Below are positions 1 through 8,825 of a stretch of DNA of 64,000 nucleotides, in pieces. The notes beneath the pieces were generated by a model that searched no databases, had not been told where the DNA came from, and worked only from the letters and a program-made list of their open reading frames with translations. The DNA comes from an uncultured SAR116 cluster alpha proteobacterium (GTDB taxonomy: Bacteria; Pseudomonadota; Alphaproteobacteria; Puniceispirillales; Puniceispirillaceae): the NCBI GenBank assembly GCA_902622515.1, contig CACNQE010000011.1:1-64000 (forward strand), given 5' to 3'. A program made the translations under genes and the position numbers. The first letter of the stretch is position 1. Each line of letters opens with the position of its first letter.

Positions 1-569
1 TCTGCCATCTCCCACATTGGGTCTAGACTTCTATCTGATAATTCAGAACCGTTGACTGAACCAAGTACCTGAAATCCTTTTAATCCTAATTCTTTGACTC
101 CTCGTTCCATCTCTTTAGCAGCAGCATCTCCGTCTTGCAGCGGCAAATGCCCAAGAGCTAAAAATCTATCGGGACGAGATTGAGCAATTGAGGATAATTT
201 ATTGTTAATTATTTGTATGGCTTTATGCCCAACAGAATTTCGAACTGAATAATATGCCTGAAAGGGAACGGGAATAAGCACCTGCATATCGATACCTTGT
301 CTATCCATATCGCGAAGACGTTGGTCTAAATCTGTTAGGTGGACGATTCTATCTTCTTGGTTTTGTTTTACATTTTGAGCGGTAGTGCGCGGATTTGAAT
401 ATCTAACAGCCGGTATAGCCATCGGATTTAAAATCCCGTCAACTAAATCATGTGCTTCCTGAACGTGTAGATGACAATGTGCATCAATTGTAAGACGTGA
501 AGGGCGTGTTTCAGCTCCTGACTTGCCATGCTCTCTGGCAGCGGTTGCGCCATAAGGTCTTAATTCCAT
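1..569 (-). CDS. Amidohydrolase family 2 protein, ACMSD-like (3' end outside window)
   Basis: The reverse strand is open from an ATG at 569 to the left edge, giving 189 codons with no stop, so the C-terminus lies outside the window. A strong ribosome site (GGAGGAT) lies 5-11 bases before the start. Near residue 30 the protein has DAHCHLH, the HxH metal-binding signature of the amidohydrolase-2 TIM barrel (aminocarboxymuconate-semialdehyde decarboxylase, o-pyrocatechuate decarboxylase and relatives). The region LGHLPLQDGDAAAKEMER is also typical of this group. It is divergent from the CoA-transferase pair, which suggests a catabolic decarboxylase or hydrolase for a ring-derived acid. The substrate is not determined. 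Confidence 0.85.
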   Translation of the reverse strand, partial: MELRPYGATAAREHGKSGAETRPSRLTIDAHCHLHVQEAHDLVDGILNPMAIPAVRYSNPRTTAQNVKQNQEDRIVHLTDLDQRLRDMDRQGIDMQVLIPVPFQAYYSVRNSVGHKAIQIINNKLSSIAQSRPDRFLALGHLPLQDGDAAAKEMERGVKELGLKGFQVLGSVNGSELSDRSLDPMWEMA

Positions 570-692
570 TTTTATCCTCCGAAAAAACCAAAAAGTATGC
601 TATTTCTATTCTTTGCTTGAATGACAAAAGAAAAAGCCTACTAATATTTACCTGCATTAAATGTGAAGCCTCAAGTATTCACATCTAGAAAA

Positions 693-702
693 ATATCGAT
701 AA
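693..702. promoter_or_regulatory. Palindrome ATATCGATAA between divergent operons (putative operator)
   Basis: This is a one-base variant of TTATCGATAA, which recurs at 2536, 8774, 13419 and (as a variant) 17219 in gene starts of this region. It sits between the divergent amidohydrolase and CoA-transferase genes. An operator role is inferred only from position and recurrence. Confidence 0.3.
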
Positions 703-817
703 TATGCTACAAACAACACACATAAAACAACAAATATTTTGCATAAAACAAAATAAAAATCATATTTTATAAAAATGTAATCTTGATTTAGCAATATGTT
801 TATGGCGTCATCTGAAA

Positions 818-1693
818 ATGGTAGATAAAATAATGACTGCTCAACAAGCAGTAAAAAAATACATAAATAATTCTGATATGGTTTTTGTCGGTGGTTTTGG
901 TCATGCAATTCCATTTTCAATAGCACAGGAAATCGTTCGTCAAAAAAAACATGGCCTGCACTTGATAAAAACTGGCGCTGATATTGTCTTCGATATGCTG
1001 GTTGCAGGTGGTTGTGCGCAAGGTTTAACATGTGGTTGGTATGGCAATCCAGGCATGGGCATGAGTAATGTTATTAGACAGGAGGTTGAGTCAGGCACAC
1101 TTGAATTGACCGAAAGCACTAATTTTTCAATGATGTTGCGATTACATGCAGGAAAACTTGGCGTACCGTTTATTCCCTCTCCAATTCTTTCCAATGGTGA
1201 TCTCGCACACACAGTTTCAGAAATAAAATCTATAACGTGTCCCTTTACGAATGCTGAAATCCAAGCTCACGGTTCATTAAATCCAGATGTTGCTATCGTT
1301 CATGCACAACGCTCTGATGTAAACGGCAACGTACAACTATGGGGCTCTATTGGCGATACTGTAGATGGATGCGAGGCGTCAAAAAAAATTATTTGTTCCG
1401 TTGAAGAAATTTGCCAAGATGATGAAATTTCTCTTACACCTCATCTTACAAAATTACCAGCACATAAAGTTGTTGCCGTTATAAAGCAGCCCTTTGGGGC
1501 CTATCCTTCCTATTTACATAGTTTTTATCAAAGAGATGAAAAATATTATGCAGACCATAGCAACAATACCAAAGATGCTTTAAAAACTGAGGAATGGCTT
1601 CAATCAACTATTTACAATCATAATGATTTTAACAGCTATCTTCACAGCCTACCAGAAGACTTATTGAAAAAGCTAGAATGGAATAATTCATGA
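818..1693 (+). CDS. CoA-transferase subunit A (family I; GctA/IpdA-like)
   Basis: This 291-aa protein resembles the alpha subunit of family I CoA-transferases such as glutaconate CoA-transferase and the steroid-ring hydrolase IpdA. Visible family features are the N-terminal VFVGGFGHAIPFSIAQEIVRQ segment, the glycine-rich GCAQGLTCGWYGNPGMG stretch and the LNPDVAIVHAQRSDVNGNVQLWG motif. The stop overlaps the start of subunit B by four bases (ATGA), so the two are translationally coupled and form one enzyme. An ATG at 830 is an alternative start; neither has a strong ribosome site. The acyl substrate is unknown. Confidence 0.85.
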   Translation: MVDKIMTAQQAVKKYINNSDMVFVGGFGHAIPFSIAQEIVRQKKHGLHLIKTGADIVFDMLVAGGCAQGLTCGWYGNPGMGMSNVIRQEVESGTLELTESTNFSMMLRLHAGKLGVPFIPSPILSNGDLAHTVSEIKSITCPFTNAEIQAHGSLNPDVAIVHAQRSDVNGNVQLWGSIGDTVDGCEASKKIICSVEEICQDDEISLTPHLTKLPAHKVVAVIKQPFGAYPSYLHSFYQRDEKYYADHSNNTKDALKTEEWLQSTIYNHNDFNSYLHSLPEDLLKKLEWNNS

Positions 1694-2448
1694 AACGTAA
1701 GGTAGTGAACGAAGGTGCTCAGAAACAAACTATATCAGATGACTCGATTTCACAAGCAAGAGCAGCTTTCATGGCATCCAGTGAAATCTCTGATTGTAAA
1801 ACGATTTTTGTTGGTATTGGATTGCCCTGTTTAGTTGCCCACATAACCCAGAATTATACCTCACCAAACTGTCACCTTGTGTTTGAGTCAGGACTAATGG
1901 AGGTAATATGCAAAACACAACCTTTATCTACCGCAAGCGCAAATATTGCAAAAGCTTCAAAAATGCATGGTTCTATGCTGGATGTATTCAGTATGCTCCA
2001 GCGAGGCGAGATTGATGTTGGATTATTATCTGCAGCTCAAATAGATGTTAACGGAAACCTTAACAGCAGCAAGCTCAACACAAAATCTGGAAAAACTATA
2101 TCACTACCAGGTTCAGGAGGGGCTCACGATATTTCAGTGTTGGCAAATAAAGTAGTTGTTGTTATGCCATCCGACCCAAGACGCTTTGTAAACAATGTCA
2201 ATTTCATCACTTCACCAAATATACCGTATGGTAACAGAAAGGGTGTAGTTGGCGTTGCTATGCCAGATGCTTATTTCAGCTTTAAAACAGGAAAGGCTGT
2301 CCTGCAAAAAATTTATTCTGACAGGACTACTGAGGAAATCAGATCTTCTTTAAATTGGGATATGGAAATTTCGTCTACACTAGAAAGGATTAATCCACCG
2401 TCAAATAGAATACTGGAGGGTGCTGATATATTTTTACAGAATAATTAA
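1690..2448 (+). CDS. CoA-transferase subunit B (family I; GctB/IpdB-like)
   Basis: This 252-aa protein is the beta subunit partner of the preceding gene, overlapping it by four bases. It carries FVGIGLPCLVAHITQ near the N-terminus and VFESGLME, where the glutamate of the E-S-G motif corresponds to the catalytic residue of family I CoA-transferases. The segments GLLSAAQIDVNGNLNSS and SLPGSGGAHDI are also typical. Such subunits move CoA to, or open rings of, acids in aromatic, steroid or glutaconate breakdown. The neighbouring lactonase-like and dehydratase genes fit a catabolic role, but the substrate is not shown. Confidence 0.85.
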   Translation: MKRKVVNEGAQKQTISDDSISQARAAFMASSEISDCKTIFVGIGLPCLVAHITQNYTSPNCHLVFESGLMEVICKTQPLSTASANIAKASKMHGSMLDVFSMLQRGEIDVGLLSAAQIDVNGNLNSSKLNTKSGKTISLPGSGGAHDISVLANKVVVVMPSDPRRFVNNVNFITSPNIPYGNRKGVVGVAMPDAYFSFKTGKAVLQKIYSDRTTEEIRSSLNWDMEISSTLERINPPSNRILEGADIFLQNN

Positions 2449-2535
2449 AATATTATTGAATTTTAAACTAACTTAAAAAGATAAATAGATTTCTATGGAC
2501 AAATTTTTCATTATAGTTACACCGTAACAAAGAAA

Positions 2536-2545
2536 TTATCGATAA
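2536..2545. promoter_or_regulatory. Perfect palindrome TTATCGATAA upstream of amidohydrolase (putative operator)
   Basis: A perfect 10-bp palindrome lies 40 bases before the amidohydrolase start, in the 136-base gap after the CoA-transferase genes. The same perfect sequence recurs at 8774 and 13419, also intergenic. A regulator-binding role is inferred. Confidence 0.35.
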
Positions 2546-2584
2546 ATTAATTAATGTTAAGCATAATAAATTTTGGAGAGAGTT

Positions 2585-3478
2585 ATGACTATCAAAGATT
2601 GTATAGCGCCAGATAGAAACCCAAGAAAACCCAACATAACCCTGCCGAAAGGTAGCATCGATACACATGTACATATTTTTGAGAGTCATTTCCCCTTGTT
2701 TGAAGGAAGAGGATACAATCCACCAGATTCTACATTAGAAGATTTAATACATCTCCACCAAACACTTGGGATAGATAGAGTTGTTTTTACACAGCCATCC
2801 GTTTATGGAGTGGATAACTCGGCCATTTTAAAAGGAATGAACGTATTGAACAAAAAGATTGCAAATAAAGCACGTGGTGTTTGTGCCATTAAAATGGATG
2901 CTTCTGAAAATTTCCTTCAGGAATTGCATGAACAGGGCATCAGAGGAGTTAGACTTAATCTAGATAACAAGGGCGGAATGCCGCTTGAACTAAAAGAGAT
3001 TTCAAAACTTGAAGATAAAATAAAAGGCCTTGGTTGGCATTTAGAGTATTTGTTTCCAGGCAAAGATATTGTGGAACTAGAGCCGGTGCTGTCAAATGCA
3101 TCCGTTCCCATATCGATAGGTCACTTTGCATATCAACCTGCTACAGCTGGTATCAATTCAGATGGTTTCAAAACATTGTTGAAACTTGTAAAAGATGGAA
3201 ATACATGGATTAAAATATCAGGAGCTAACCGCGTGAGTGAGACAGACCTTCCACCTTATGATGATGTTTTGCCAATGGCCAGAGCGCTCGTGGAAGCTAA
3301 CTCTGGTAATGTAATGTGGGGTACAGACTGGCCTCATCCAAATAAGTATGAAGTAAATCCAAATGATGGAGACCTTGTTAATTGGTTTGGTGAATGGATA
3401 ACTGATGATACCATGCGAAAACAAATTATGGTTACCAATTCAGAATTATTTTATGATTTTGGTGATTATCAGGGGTAG
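2585..3478 (+). CDS. Amidohydrolase family 2 protein, 2-pyrone-4,6-dicarboxylate lactonase-like
   Basis: A 297-aa TIM-barrel metal hydrolase. The N-terminal motif DTHVHIF gives the HxH metal ligands, and VMWGTDWPHPN near residue 245 supplies the conserved C-terminal aspartate of the PDC-hydrolase / galactarolactone-isomerase group. I chose the ATG at 2585 because GGAGAG at 2575-2580 is well spaced from it; an in-frame TTG at 2573 overlaps that site and is unlikely. The neighbours (CoA-transferase, SDR, dehydratase) point to a lactone hydrolysis step in ring-acid or sugar-acid catabolism. The family assignment is good; the exact lactone is unknown. Confidence 0.8.
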   Translation: MTIKDCIAPDRNPRKPNITLPKGSIDTHVHIFESHFPLFEGRGYNPPDSTLEDLIHLHQTLGIDRVVFTQPSVYGVDNSAILKGMNVLNKKIANKARGVCAIKMDASENFLQELHEQGIRGVRLNLDNKGGMPLELKEISKLEDKIKGLGWHLEYLFPGKDIVELEPVLSNASVPISIGHFAYQPATAGINSDGFKTLLKLVKDGNTWIKISGANRVSETDLPPYDDVLPMARALVEANSGNVMWGTDWPHPNKYEVNPNDGDLVNWFGEWITDDTMRKQIMVTNSELFYDFGDYQG

Positions 3479-3554
3479 ATAAATTAATAAATTTCATTGT
3501 AACATAACTTTTTTAAATAAGCCGGTGTGTTCTTCATAAAATTGGAGCAAATTA

Positions 3555-4316
3555 ATGAACCAAACTCAAATAAAGGTCGCGCTTATTACTGGAGGTGGGA
3601 CAGGCATTGGTAGATCAGCAGCAATAGCTCTGCAAAATGATAATTTTAATGTTATCGTTTGTGGGAGAAGAAAGGAACAGCTTGAAGAAACCGCATCCAT
3701 TGGCGCGACTGATAAGCCAAAAATTCGTGCCATTGTTGCAGATGTTACCGATAGTAGCTCAGTTAATTCAGTATTTGCAGAAATAGAAAAAAACTATGGT
3801 AGATTAGATGTGCTATTTAATAATGCAGGTATGGGTGCCCCTCGCGTTGAACTAGACGAATTAGGTGAAGAGGCTTGGCGTCAATGTGTTGATGTAAATC
3901 TCACTGGTAGTTTTTTGTGCGCAAAGGCGGCTTTTAAGTTAATGAAATTTCAATCTCCGCAAGGAGGAAGAATAATAAATAATGGTTCAATAAGTGCCCA
4001 CTCACCAAGGCCTAATACAATTGCATATACAGCAACTAAACATGCCATTACAGGAATGACGAAAACAATAGCCCTAGACGGACGGCGTTACTCTATCGCA
4101 TGCTCACAACTCGACATAGGTAATGCTGACACAGCGATTGGGAATAGATTTACCAAAGGAGTTCCTCAAGCTAATGGTGACATTATGGTTGAGCCAGTAA
4201 TAGAATCAGATGAGTGTGGCCGCGCGGTAGCTTATATGGCAAACCTTCCACTTGATACAAATATTCTTAATATGACTATTATGGCAACTAACATGCCTTT
4301 TGTTGGCAGAGGATGA
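3555..4316 (+). CDS. SDR-family NAD(P)-dependent oxidoreductase
   Basis: A classical short-chain dehydrogenase of 253 aa. It has the cofactor motif TGGGTGIG at residues 12-19, NNAG near residue 90 and the catalytic YTATK (Tyr and Lys), preceded by the serine in NNGSISAHS. A ribosome site (GGAG) lies 9-12 bases before the ATG. It sits between the lactonase-like gene and the dehydratase, so it probably oxidises a hydroxyl group in the same pathway. The substrate cannot be read from the sequence. Confidence 0.85.
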   Translation: MNQTQIKVALITGGGTGIGRSAAIALQNDNFNVIVCGRRKEQLEETASIGATDKPKIRAIVADVTDSSSVNSVFAEIEKNYGRLDVLFNNAGMGAPRVELDELGEEAWRQCVDVNLTGSFLCAKAAFKLMKFQSPQGGRIINNGSISAHSPRPNTIAYTATKHAITGMTKTIALDGRRYSIACSQLDIGNADTAIGNRFTKGVPQANGDIMVEPVIESDECGRAVAYMANLPLDTNILNMTIMATNMPFVGRG

Positions 4317-4382
4317 AAATACAGAAAAACTTAAAGTTGTGTTTGCAAAAAGTTCAACTCATTAGAACAGAGAAATTTTAAT

Positions 4383-6074
4383 ATGGATGATAAAAAAACT
4401 GGGATAAGACAAAATTTAACAAATTACGGGGATCTCGGTTTTTCCACATTTTTGCGTAAATCATTTATTAAGGGTCTTGGTTATTCTGATGAAATGCTTG
4501 ATAAGCCCATTGTCGGAATAATAAATACTTTTAGCAATTACAATTCATGCCATGGAAATGTCCCTGACCTTATTCAAAGTTTAAGAGCTGGTGTTTTAGC
4601 TAAGGGCGCTATACCTTTAGAATTCCCAACAATCTCAGTCCATGAAGCCTTTACATATCCAACTTCCATGTATCTTCGCAATCTTATGGCAATGGATACC
4701 GAGGAAATGATTAGAGCACAACCAATGGATTCATGTGTTCTCATTGGTGGCTGTGACAAAACAGTTCCTGCCCAATTGATGGGTGCATTGAGTGTAGATA
4801 TGCCGATAGTGCAATTGGTAACTGGCCCCATGCTCACTGGCTCTCATAGGGGAGAACGTGTCGGTGCCTGTACAGATTGCAGGAGACTATGGGCTAAATT
4901 TCGAGCGGAGGAAATTGACCAAGCAGAGATAGCGGAAGCAAATAATCAGCTGGTGCCAACTGTCGGGACATGTGGTGTAATGGGTACAGCAAGCACAATG
5001 GCGATGATCGCTGAAACACTTGGGTTGATGCCATCGGATTCTTCCTGTGCGCCTGCTGTCTCTTCTGAAAGGCGCAGAATTGCAGAGCATACCGGGGAAA
5101 TAGCAGTTGAAATCGCAACTCTGAAACGAAGGCCAAGTGGTATTCTAAGTGCAAAATCATTCGAAAATGCCTTAATTGTTCTTCTTGCGATTGGCGGTTC
5201 TACAAATGGATTAGTTCATCTAACAGCGATTGCGGGACGAATGGGTATCCAACTGGATATGGATTCGTTTGACGCCCTATCAAGGGATATCCCGGTAATA
5301 GTAGACTTAAAACCCTCTGGTGAGGGTTATATGGAGGACTTGCACAAAGCTGGCGGACTTCCAAGAATACTCATGGAATTAAAAGATAAGTTGCATCTAG
5401 ACACACACACTATTACGGGAAAAACTTTGGGAGAAATTATTGAGGAAACTAATTTTTCTTGGGAACAAAAAATTGTAAAATCTGCAGGGAGCCCCGTATA
5501 CCGAGAGGGTGGGATAGCTGTTCTTAAAGGAAATCTTGCACCCAATACCGCTATTATAAAGCAATCAGCGGCAAGCGAGTCATTGCTCACCCACACAGGA
5601 AGGGCGGTTGTATTTGATGGACTTGAAGATTTAGCAAACAGAATAGATAGTGAAGACTTGGATGTAAATGAAGATGATATTCTTGTTTTAAGATACATTG
5701 GACCAAAAGGAGCACCTGGGATGCCGGAGGCAGGATTAATTCCAATTCCTAAAAAGCTTGCTAAAAGAGGTATAAAAGATATGGTACGAATTTCAGATGG
5801 TCGAATGAGCGGTACCGCGTCTGGAACCATAATTCTGCATGTTTGTCCTGAAGCAGCAGATGGTGGACCACTTGCACTCGTAAAAAGTGGAGATATCATT
5901 AGCCTTGATGTGGCTGCCAGAAATTTGCACCTTCACGTAGATGAGCAAGAACTTGAAAAACGAAATAGGTCTCTTGACCTTAGCAAATTTATAGCAAAAC
6001 GGGGCTATCATAAATTATATATGGACCATGTTTTGCAAGCGGACAAAGGAGTCGATTTTGATTTTCTTATTTAA
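4383..6074 (+). CDS. IlvD/Edd-family dehydratase (sugar-acid dehydratase-like)
   Basis: This 563-aa protein belongs to the dihydroxy-acid / sugar-acid dehydratases, which remove water from 2,3-dihydroxy acids with an Fe-S cluster. Three cysteines that would hold the cluster are visible at Cys56 (NSCHGN), Cys124 (GGCDKT) and Cys197 (GTCGVMG), the spacing known for arabonate/xylonate dehydratases. Also present are GGSTNGLVHL and the C-terminal RISDGRMSGTASG active-site loop. The context of catabolic genes, with no ilvB, ilvC or leu genes nearby, argues for a catabolic dehydratase rather than biosynthetic IlvD. Which acid it uses is unknown. Confidence 0.85.
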   Translation: MDDKKTGIRQNLTNYGDLGFSTFLRKSFIKGLGYSDEMLDKPIVGIINTFSNYNSCHGNVPDLIQSLRAGVLAKGAIPLEFPTISVHEAFTYPTSMYLRNLMAMDTEEMIRAQPMDSCVLIGGCDKTVPAQLMGALSVDMPIVQLVTGPMLTGSHRGERVGACTDCRRLWAKFRAEEIDQAEIAEANNQLVPTVGTCGVMGTASTMAMIAETLGLMPSDSSCAPAVSSERRRIAEHTGEIAVEIATLKRRPSGILSAKSFENALIVLLAIGGSTNGLVHLTAIAGRMGIQLDMDSFDALSRDIPVIVDLKPSGEGYMEDLHKAGGLPRILMELKDKLHLDTHTITGKTLGEIIEETNFSWEQKIVKSAGSPVYREGGIAVLKGNLAPNTAIIKQSAASESLLTHTGRAVVFDGLEDLANRIDSEDLDVNEDDILVLRYIGPKGAPGMPEAGLIPIPKKLAKRGIKDMVRISDGRMSGTASGTIILHVCPEAADGGPLALVKSGDIISLDVAARNLHLHVDEQELEKRNRSLDLSKFIAKRGYHKLYMDHVLQADKGVDFDFLI

Positions 6075-6112
6075 GTACTCCTCCTGGGGTTGAAACTATA
6101 TCAAAAATCGGC

Positions 6113-7018
6113 ATGAAATCGGATAAAATTATAGGTGCTTTATGGATGGTGGTCACGACCATTTGTTTTTCACTTACGCTGACGTTTGTAAGATATATTG
6201 GTACTGATATGCCAGCCACCCAAGCTGCTTTCATCAGGTATTTATCAGGCGCAATAATGCTAGCACCTTTTTGGGTGCCTGTAGTGCGCCGATTATTAAT
6301 CACCGGAAAAAACCAAACAGAAGAGGCTCAGAAGATAAAAAGAAAAAGTCTAGGGTTCTTTATTTTAAGGGGCGCTATTCATAGTATAGCTGTAATTTTA
6401 TGGTTTTATGCCACAATGCATATCCCAATAGCTGAAGTCACTGCAATCGGATATTCAATTCCGCTATATGTAACCATTGGAGCTGCTTTATTTTTTGGAG
6501 AGCATATAAAGCCTTATCATTTTATGGCACTTGCCATGGGGTTTATTGGAGCTCTAATTATAATCAGACCAGGATTTCAAGAAGTCTCGCTTGGACAATT
6601 AGCTCAAATAGTTGCATCTCCTATTTTCGCTGCATCTTATCTAATGGCAAAGAAACTTTCTTTTAAGGAAAGCTCAATAGTGATTATTGGCATGCTAAGT
6701 CTATTTGTTTCTATGATTCAAATACCAATGGTTCTATTAGTGTGGGTACCACCTAATTTTTTTGATGTAATGTGTCTTGGGTTTGTTGCTATTCTTGCTA
6801 CAATAGGTCATTACGCTATGACACAATCCTTTCGTCTTACACCTATGACAATCAGCCAACCAGTGACTTATTTACAGCTAGTCTGGGCTACTATTATGGG
6901 AATATATCTATTTGGCGATATGTTTGATATTTATGTAATTATAGGTGGAGCTATGATAACACTGTCAGCAACGGTAATTGCGTATTTGGATACCAGAAAT
7001 GTCAGCGAATCAATCTAA
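6113..7018 (+). CDS. DMT-superfamily EamA-type membrane transporter
   Basis: A 301-aa polytopic membrane protein with about ten hydrophobic segments in two tandem EamA halves, the usual length and layout of drug/metabolite transporters (RhaT/YdcZ-like). Residues 7-20 start the first helix; FFGEHIKPYHF closes the first EamA half, and the second ends near FGDMFDIYVIIGGAMI. It lies 38 bases after the dehydratase and probably belongs to the same operon. Its last four bases overlap the convergent ligase gene. Direction of transport and substrate are unknown. Confidence 0.8.
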   Translation: MKSDKIIGALWMVVTTICFSLTLTFVRYIGTDMPATQAAFIRYLSGAIMLAPFWVPVVRRLLITGKNQTEEAQKIKRKSLGFFILRGAIHSIAVILWFYATMHIPIAEVTAIGYSIPLYVTIGAALFFGEHIKPYHFMALAMGFIGALIIIRPGFQEVSLGQLAQIVASPIFAASYLMAKKLSFKESSIVIIGMLSLFVSMIQIPMVLLVWVPPNFFDVMCLGFVAILATIGHYAMTQSFRLTPMTISQPVTYLQLVWATIMGIYLFGDMFDIYVIIGGAMITLSATVIAYLDTRNVSESI

Positions 7019-8562
7019 TTCACTGCAAAAAGGCTTTTAAACTGTTCCCTTAAGACATTTTTCTGCACTTTTCCCATACTATTTCTAGGGAGATTAGATG
7101 TGAATGCGACATGTTTTGGGCGTTTATAATTTACAAGTTGGCTCGAAACATATCCAATTATATCTTCCTCTGTTAATGATGCTTGTTCTTCTTTCACCAC
7201 AACAGCTACCACTGCCTCTCCAAAATCTGCATGATAAACCCCTATAATAGCACTCTCTATCACATCGGGTAACTCATCTAAAACGGCTTCAATCTCCTTA
7301 GGATAAATATTAAATCCACCAGAAATAATAAGGTCTTTTTCCCTTCCTACGATAGAGATATAACCATCGTTATCACGGCAAGCTAAATCACCAGAGATAA
7401 AATACCCATCCTTACGAAATTCTGAGGCCGTCTTCTCTGGATTTTGCCAATAACCGGTGAATAAATTTGAACCTTTGATTTCAAGACTGCCTACTTGCCC
7501 TTCACTAACCTCTTCCATTGTTTCCTGGGAGGTAATACGAACTTTAATATCCTCAAGTGGTATGCCGACAGTTCCTGCCTTTCTAATACCTTTATAAGGG
7601 TTTGAAGTAACCATATTCGCCTCTGTCATACCATAACGTTCTAAAATTGCATGACCTGTCTTTTCCTTCCATTCTTCGTGAGTTTGCGCCAATAAAGGTG
7701 CTGACCCAGAAATAAACAGTCGCATATGTTCGGCGGCGATAGATAAATCAGCATGCTGCAGAAGCCGTGTGTAGAAAGTAGGAACACCCATTAGTGATGT
7801 GGCAAATGGCATTGCTTTAATAATTTTATCTGAGTCAAATTTATCTAAGAATAAAAGCTTCGCACCACTTACAAGAGCGACATTTGTTGCAACAAATAAT
7901 CCATGGGTATGAAAAACCGGCAGTGCATGAATAAGCACATCTTGACTAGTAAAACGCCATTCTTTGCGTAGTATTAATGCATTCGAACTTAATGCCCTAT
8001 GAGAGATCATTGCACCTTTAGGTTTTCCTGTGGTGCCAGAAGTGTACAAAATTGCCGCTATATCCTCCTCATCTCTTGGAACGGCTTCCGTGAATTTGGC
8101 ATCGCCTAAATGAACTTCTTTATGAAATGTGCCTATATCTTTTGTGCCAATCGTATAAGTAAAGGGTACATCTGATTCGCTTGCAATTTTCATCAATGAC
8201 TTTGCTCGTTCCGGCATACAAATAAATATGGTCGGTTTAGAGTCATTTAAATAATAGGATACCTCTGCGTCTGTAAAATCCGGATTCAACGGTATGTATA
8301 TACCACCAGCCATTATCGCAGAGATATATAAGCATAAACTATCTGTAGTTTTTGGTGATTGGACTACTATCCTATCGCCAGGTTTGATTCCGATTTCCAA
8401 AAAAAATGCACAAAAACACTCGCATCTAGAGAAAAAAGCCTTCCTCGTTATCTGTGTGTCACTATCTAAAAATCTAATAAAGGACTCATCTGGCGAACTA
8501 TCTAAACCAATGGATAGGATATTTAGAAGTGCATTAGAAGAATAAAAAGAAGATGATGACAT
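7015..8562 (-). CDS. AMP-dependent acyl-CoA synthetase, malonyl-CoA synthetase (MatB)-like
   Basis: A 515-aa ANL-superfamily ligase. The AMP-binding loop is visible as YTSGTTGKPKGAMISHRAL, followed by ERYGMTE, SGDLACRDNDGYISIVGREKDLI and the C-terminal hinge and lysine motif NSMGKVQKN. GGFNIYPKEIEAVLDELPDV and NSMGKVQKNVLR closely resemble malonyl/methylmalonyl-CoA synthetases (MatB). It would activate a dicarboxylic acid to its CoA thioester with ATP in the cytoplasm. It is on the opposite strand to the upstream catabolic genes and is convergent with the EamA transporter. MatB is the likeliest assignment, but another acid is possible. Confidence 0.78.
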   Translation of the reverse strand: MSSSSFYSSNALLNILSIGLDSSPDESFIRFLDSDTQITRKAFFSRCECFCAFFLEIGIKPGDRIVVQSPKTTDSLCLYISAIMAGGIYIPLNPDFTDAEVSYYLNDSKPTIFICMPERAKSLMKIASESDVPFTYTIGTKDIGTFHKEVHLGDAKFTEAVPRDEEDIAAILYTSGTTGKPKGAMISHRALSSNALILRKEWRFTSQDVLIHALPVFHTHGLFVATNVALVSGAKLLFLDKFDSDKIIKAMPFATSLMGVPTFYTRLLQHADLSIAAEHMRLFISGSAPLLAQTHEEWKEKTGHAILERYGMTEANMVTSNPYKGIRKAGTVGIPLEDIKVRITSQETMEEVSEGQVGSLEIKGSNLFTGYWQNPEKTASEFRKDGYFISGDLACRDNDGYISIVGREKDLIISGGFNIYPKEIEAVLDELPDVIESAIIGVYHADFGEAVVAVVVKEEQASLTEEDIIGYVSSQLVNYKRPKHVAFTSNLPRNSMGKVQKNVLREQFKSLFAVN

Positions 8563-8773
8563 GGGAACGTTTTTTGAAAACTTTTATTTAAGAAATTTAT
8601 ACCGATACTATTTATAAGTTTAAATGTTCATTTTTTACAATATAACGATATATAATTACGATACCTAAATAAAATACTTTTTCTTTATTTCCTGTAAAAA
8701 TAAAAACCTAGTTACTTTTTTCAAAAATATTCCATTTTATAGTTGATCTACTGGAATGCAGTGCTAAACTTTT

Positions 8774-8783
8774 TTATCGATAA
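8774..8783. promoter_or_regulatory. Perfect palindrome TTATCGATAA upstream of the ABC importer (putative operator)
   Basis: A perfect 10-bp palindrome 43 bases before the ATPase start, in the 263-base gap that is divergent between the MatB-like gene and the ABC operon. It is identical to the sites at 2536 and 13419. The function is inferred. Confidence 0.35.
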
Positions 8784-8825
8784 TCTTGGTTTTTCAGACC
8801 TAGATAATTCTTTAAGGGGGAAAAT

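Noticed and set aside
657-1031. A 124-aa minus-strand ORF over the CoA-transferase start
   Set aside because: It overlaps the real gene and the divergent promoter region, and its sequence has no recognisable motif.
5327-5899. A 190-aa reverse ORF opposite the dehydratase gene
   Set aside because: It lies entirely antisense to the well-supported IlvD-like gene, with no family features.
8563-8825. Possible thiamine (TPP) riboswitch before the NMT1-type importer
   Set aside because: I looked for the conserved riboswitch motifs and did not see them; the family is also used for non-thiamine substrates.
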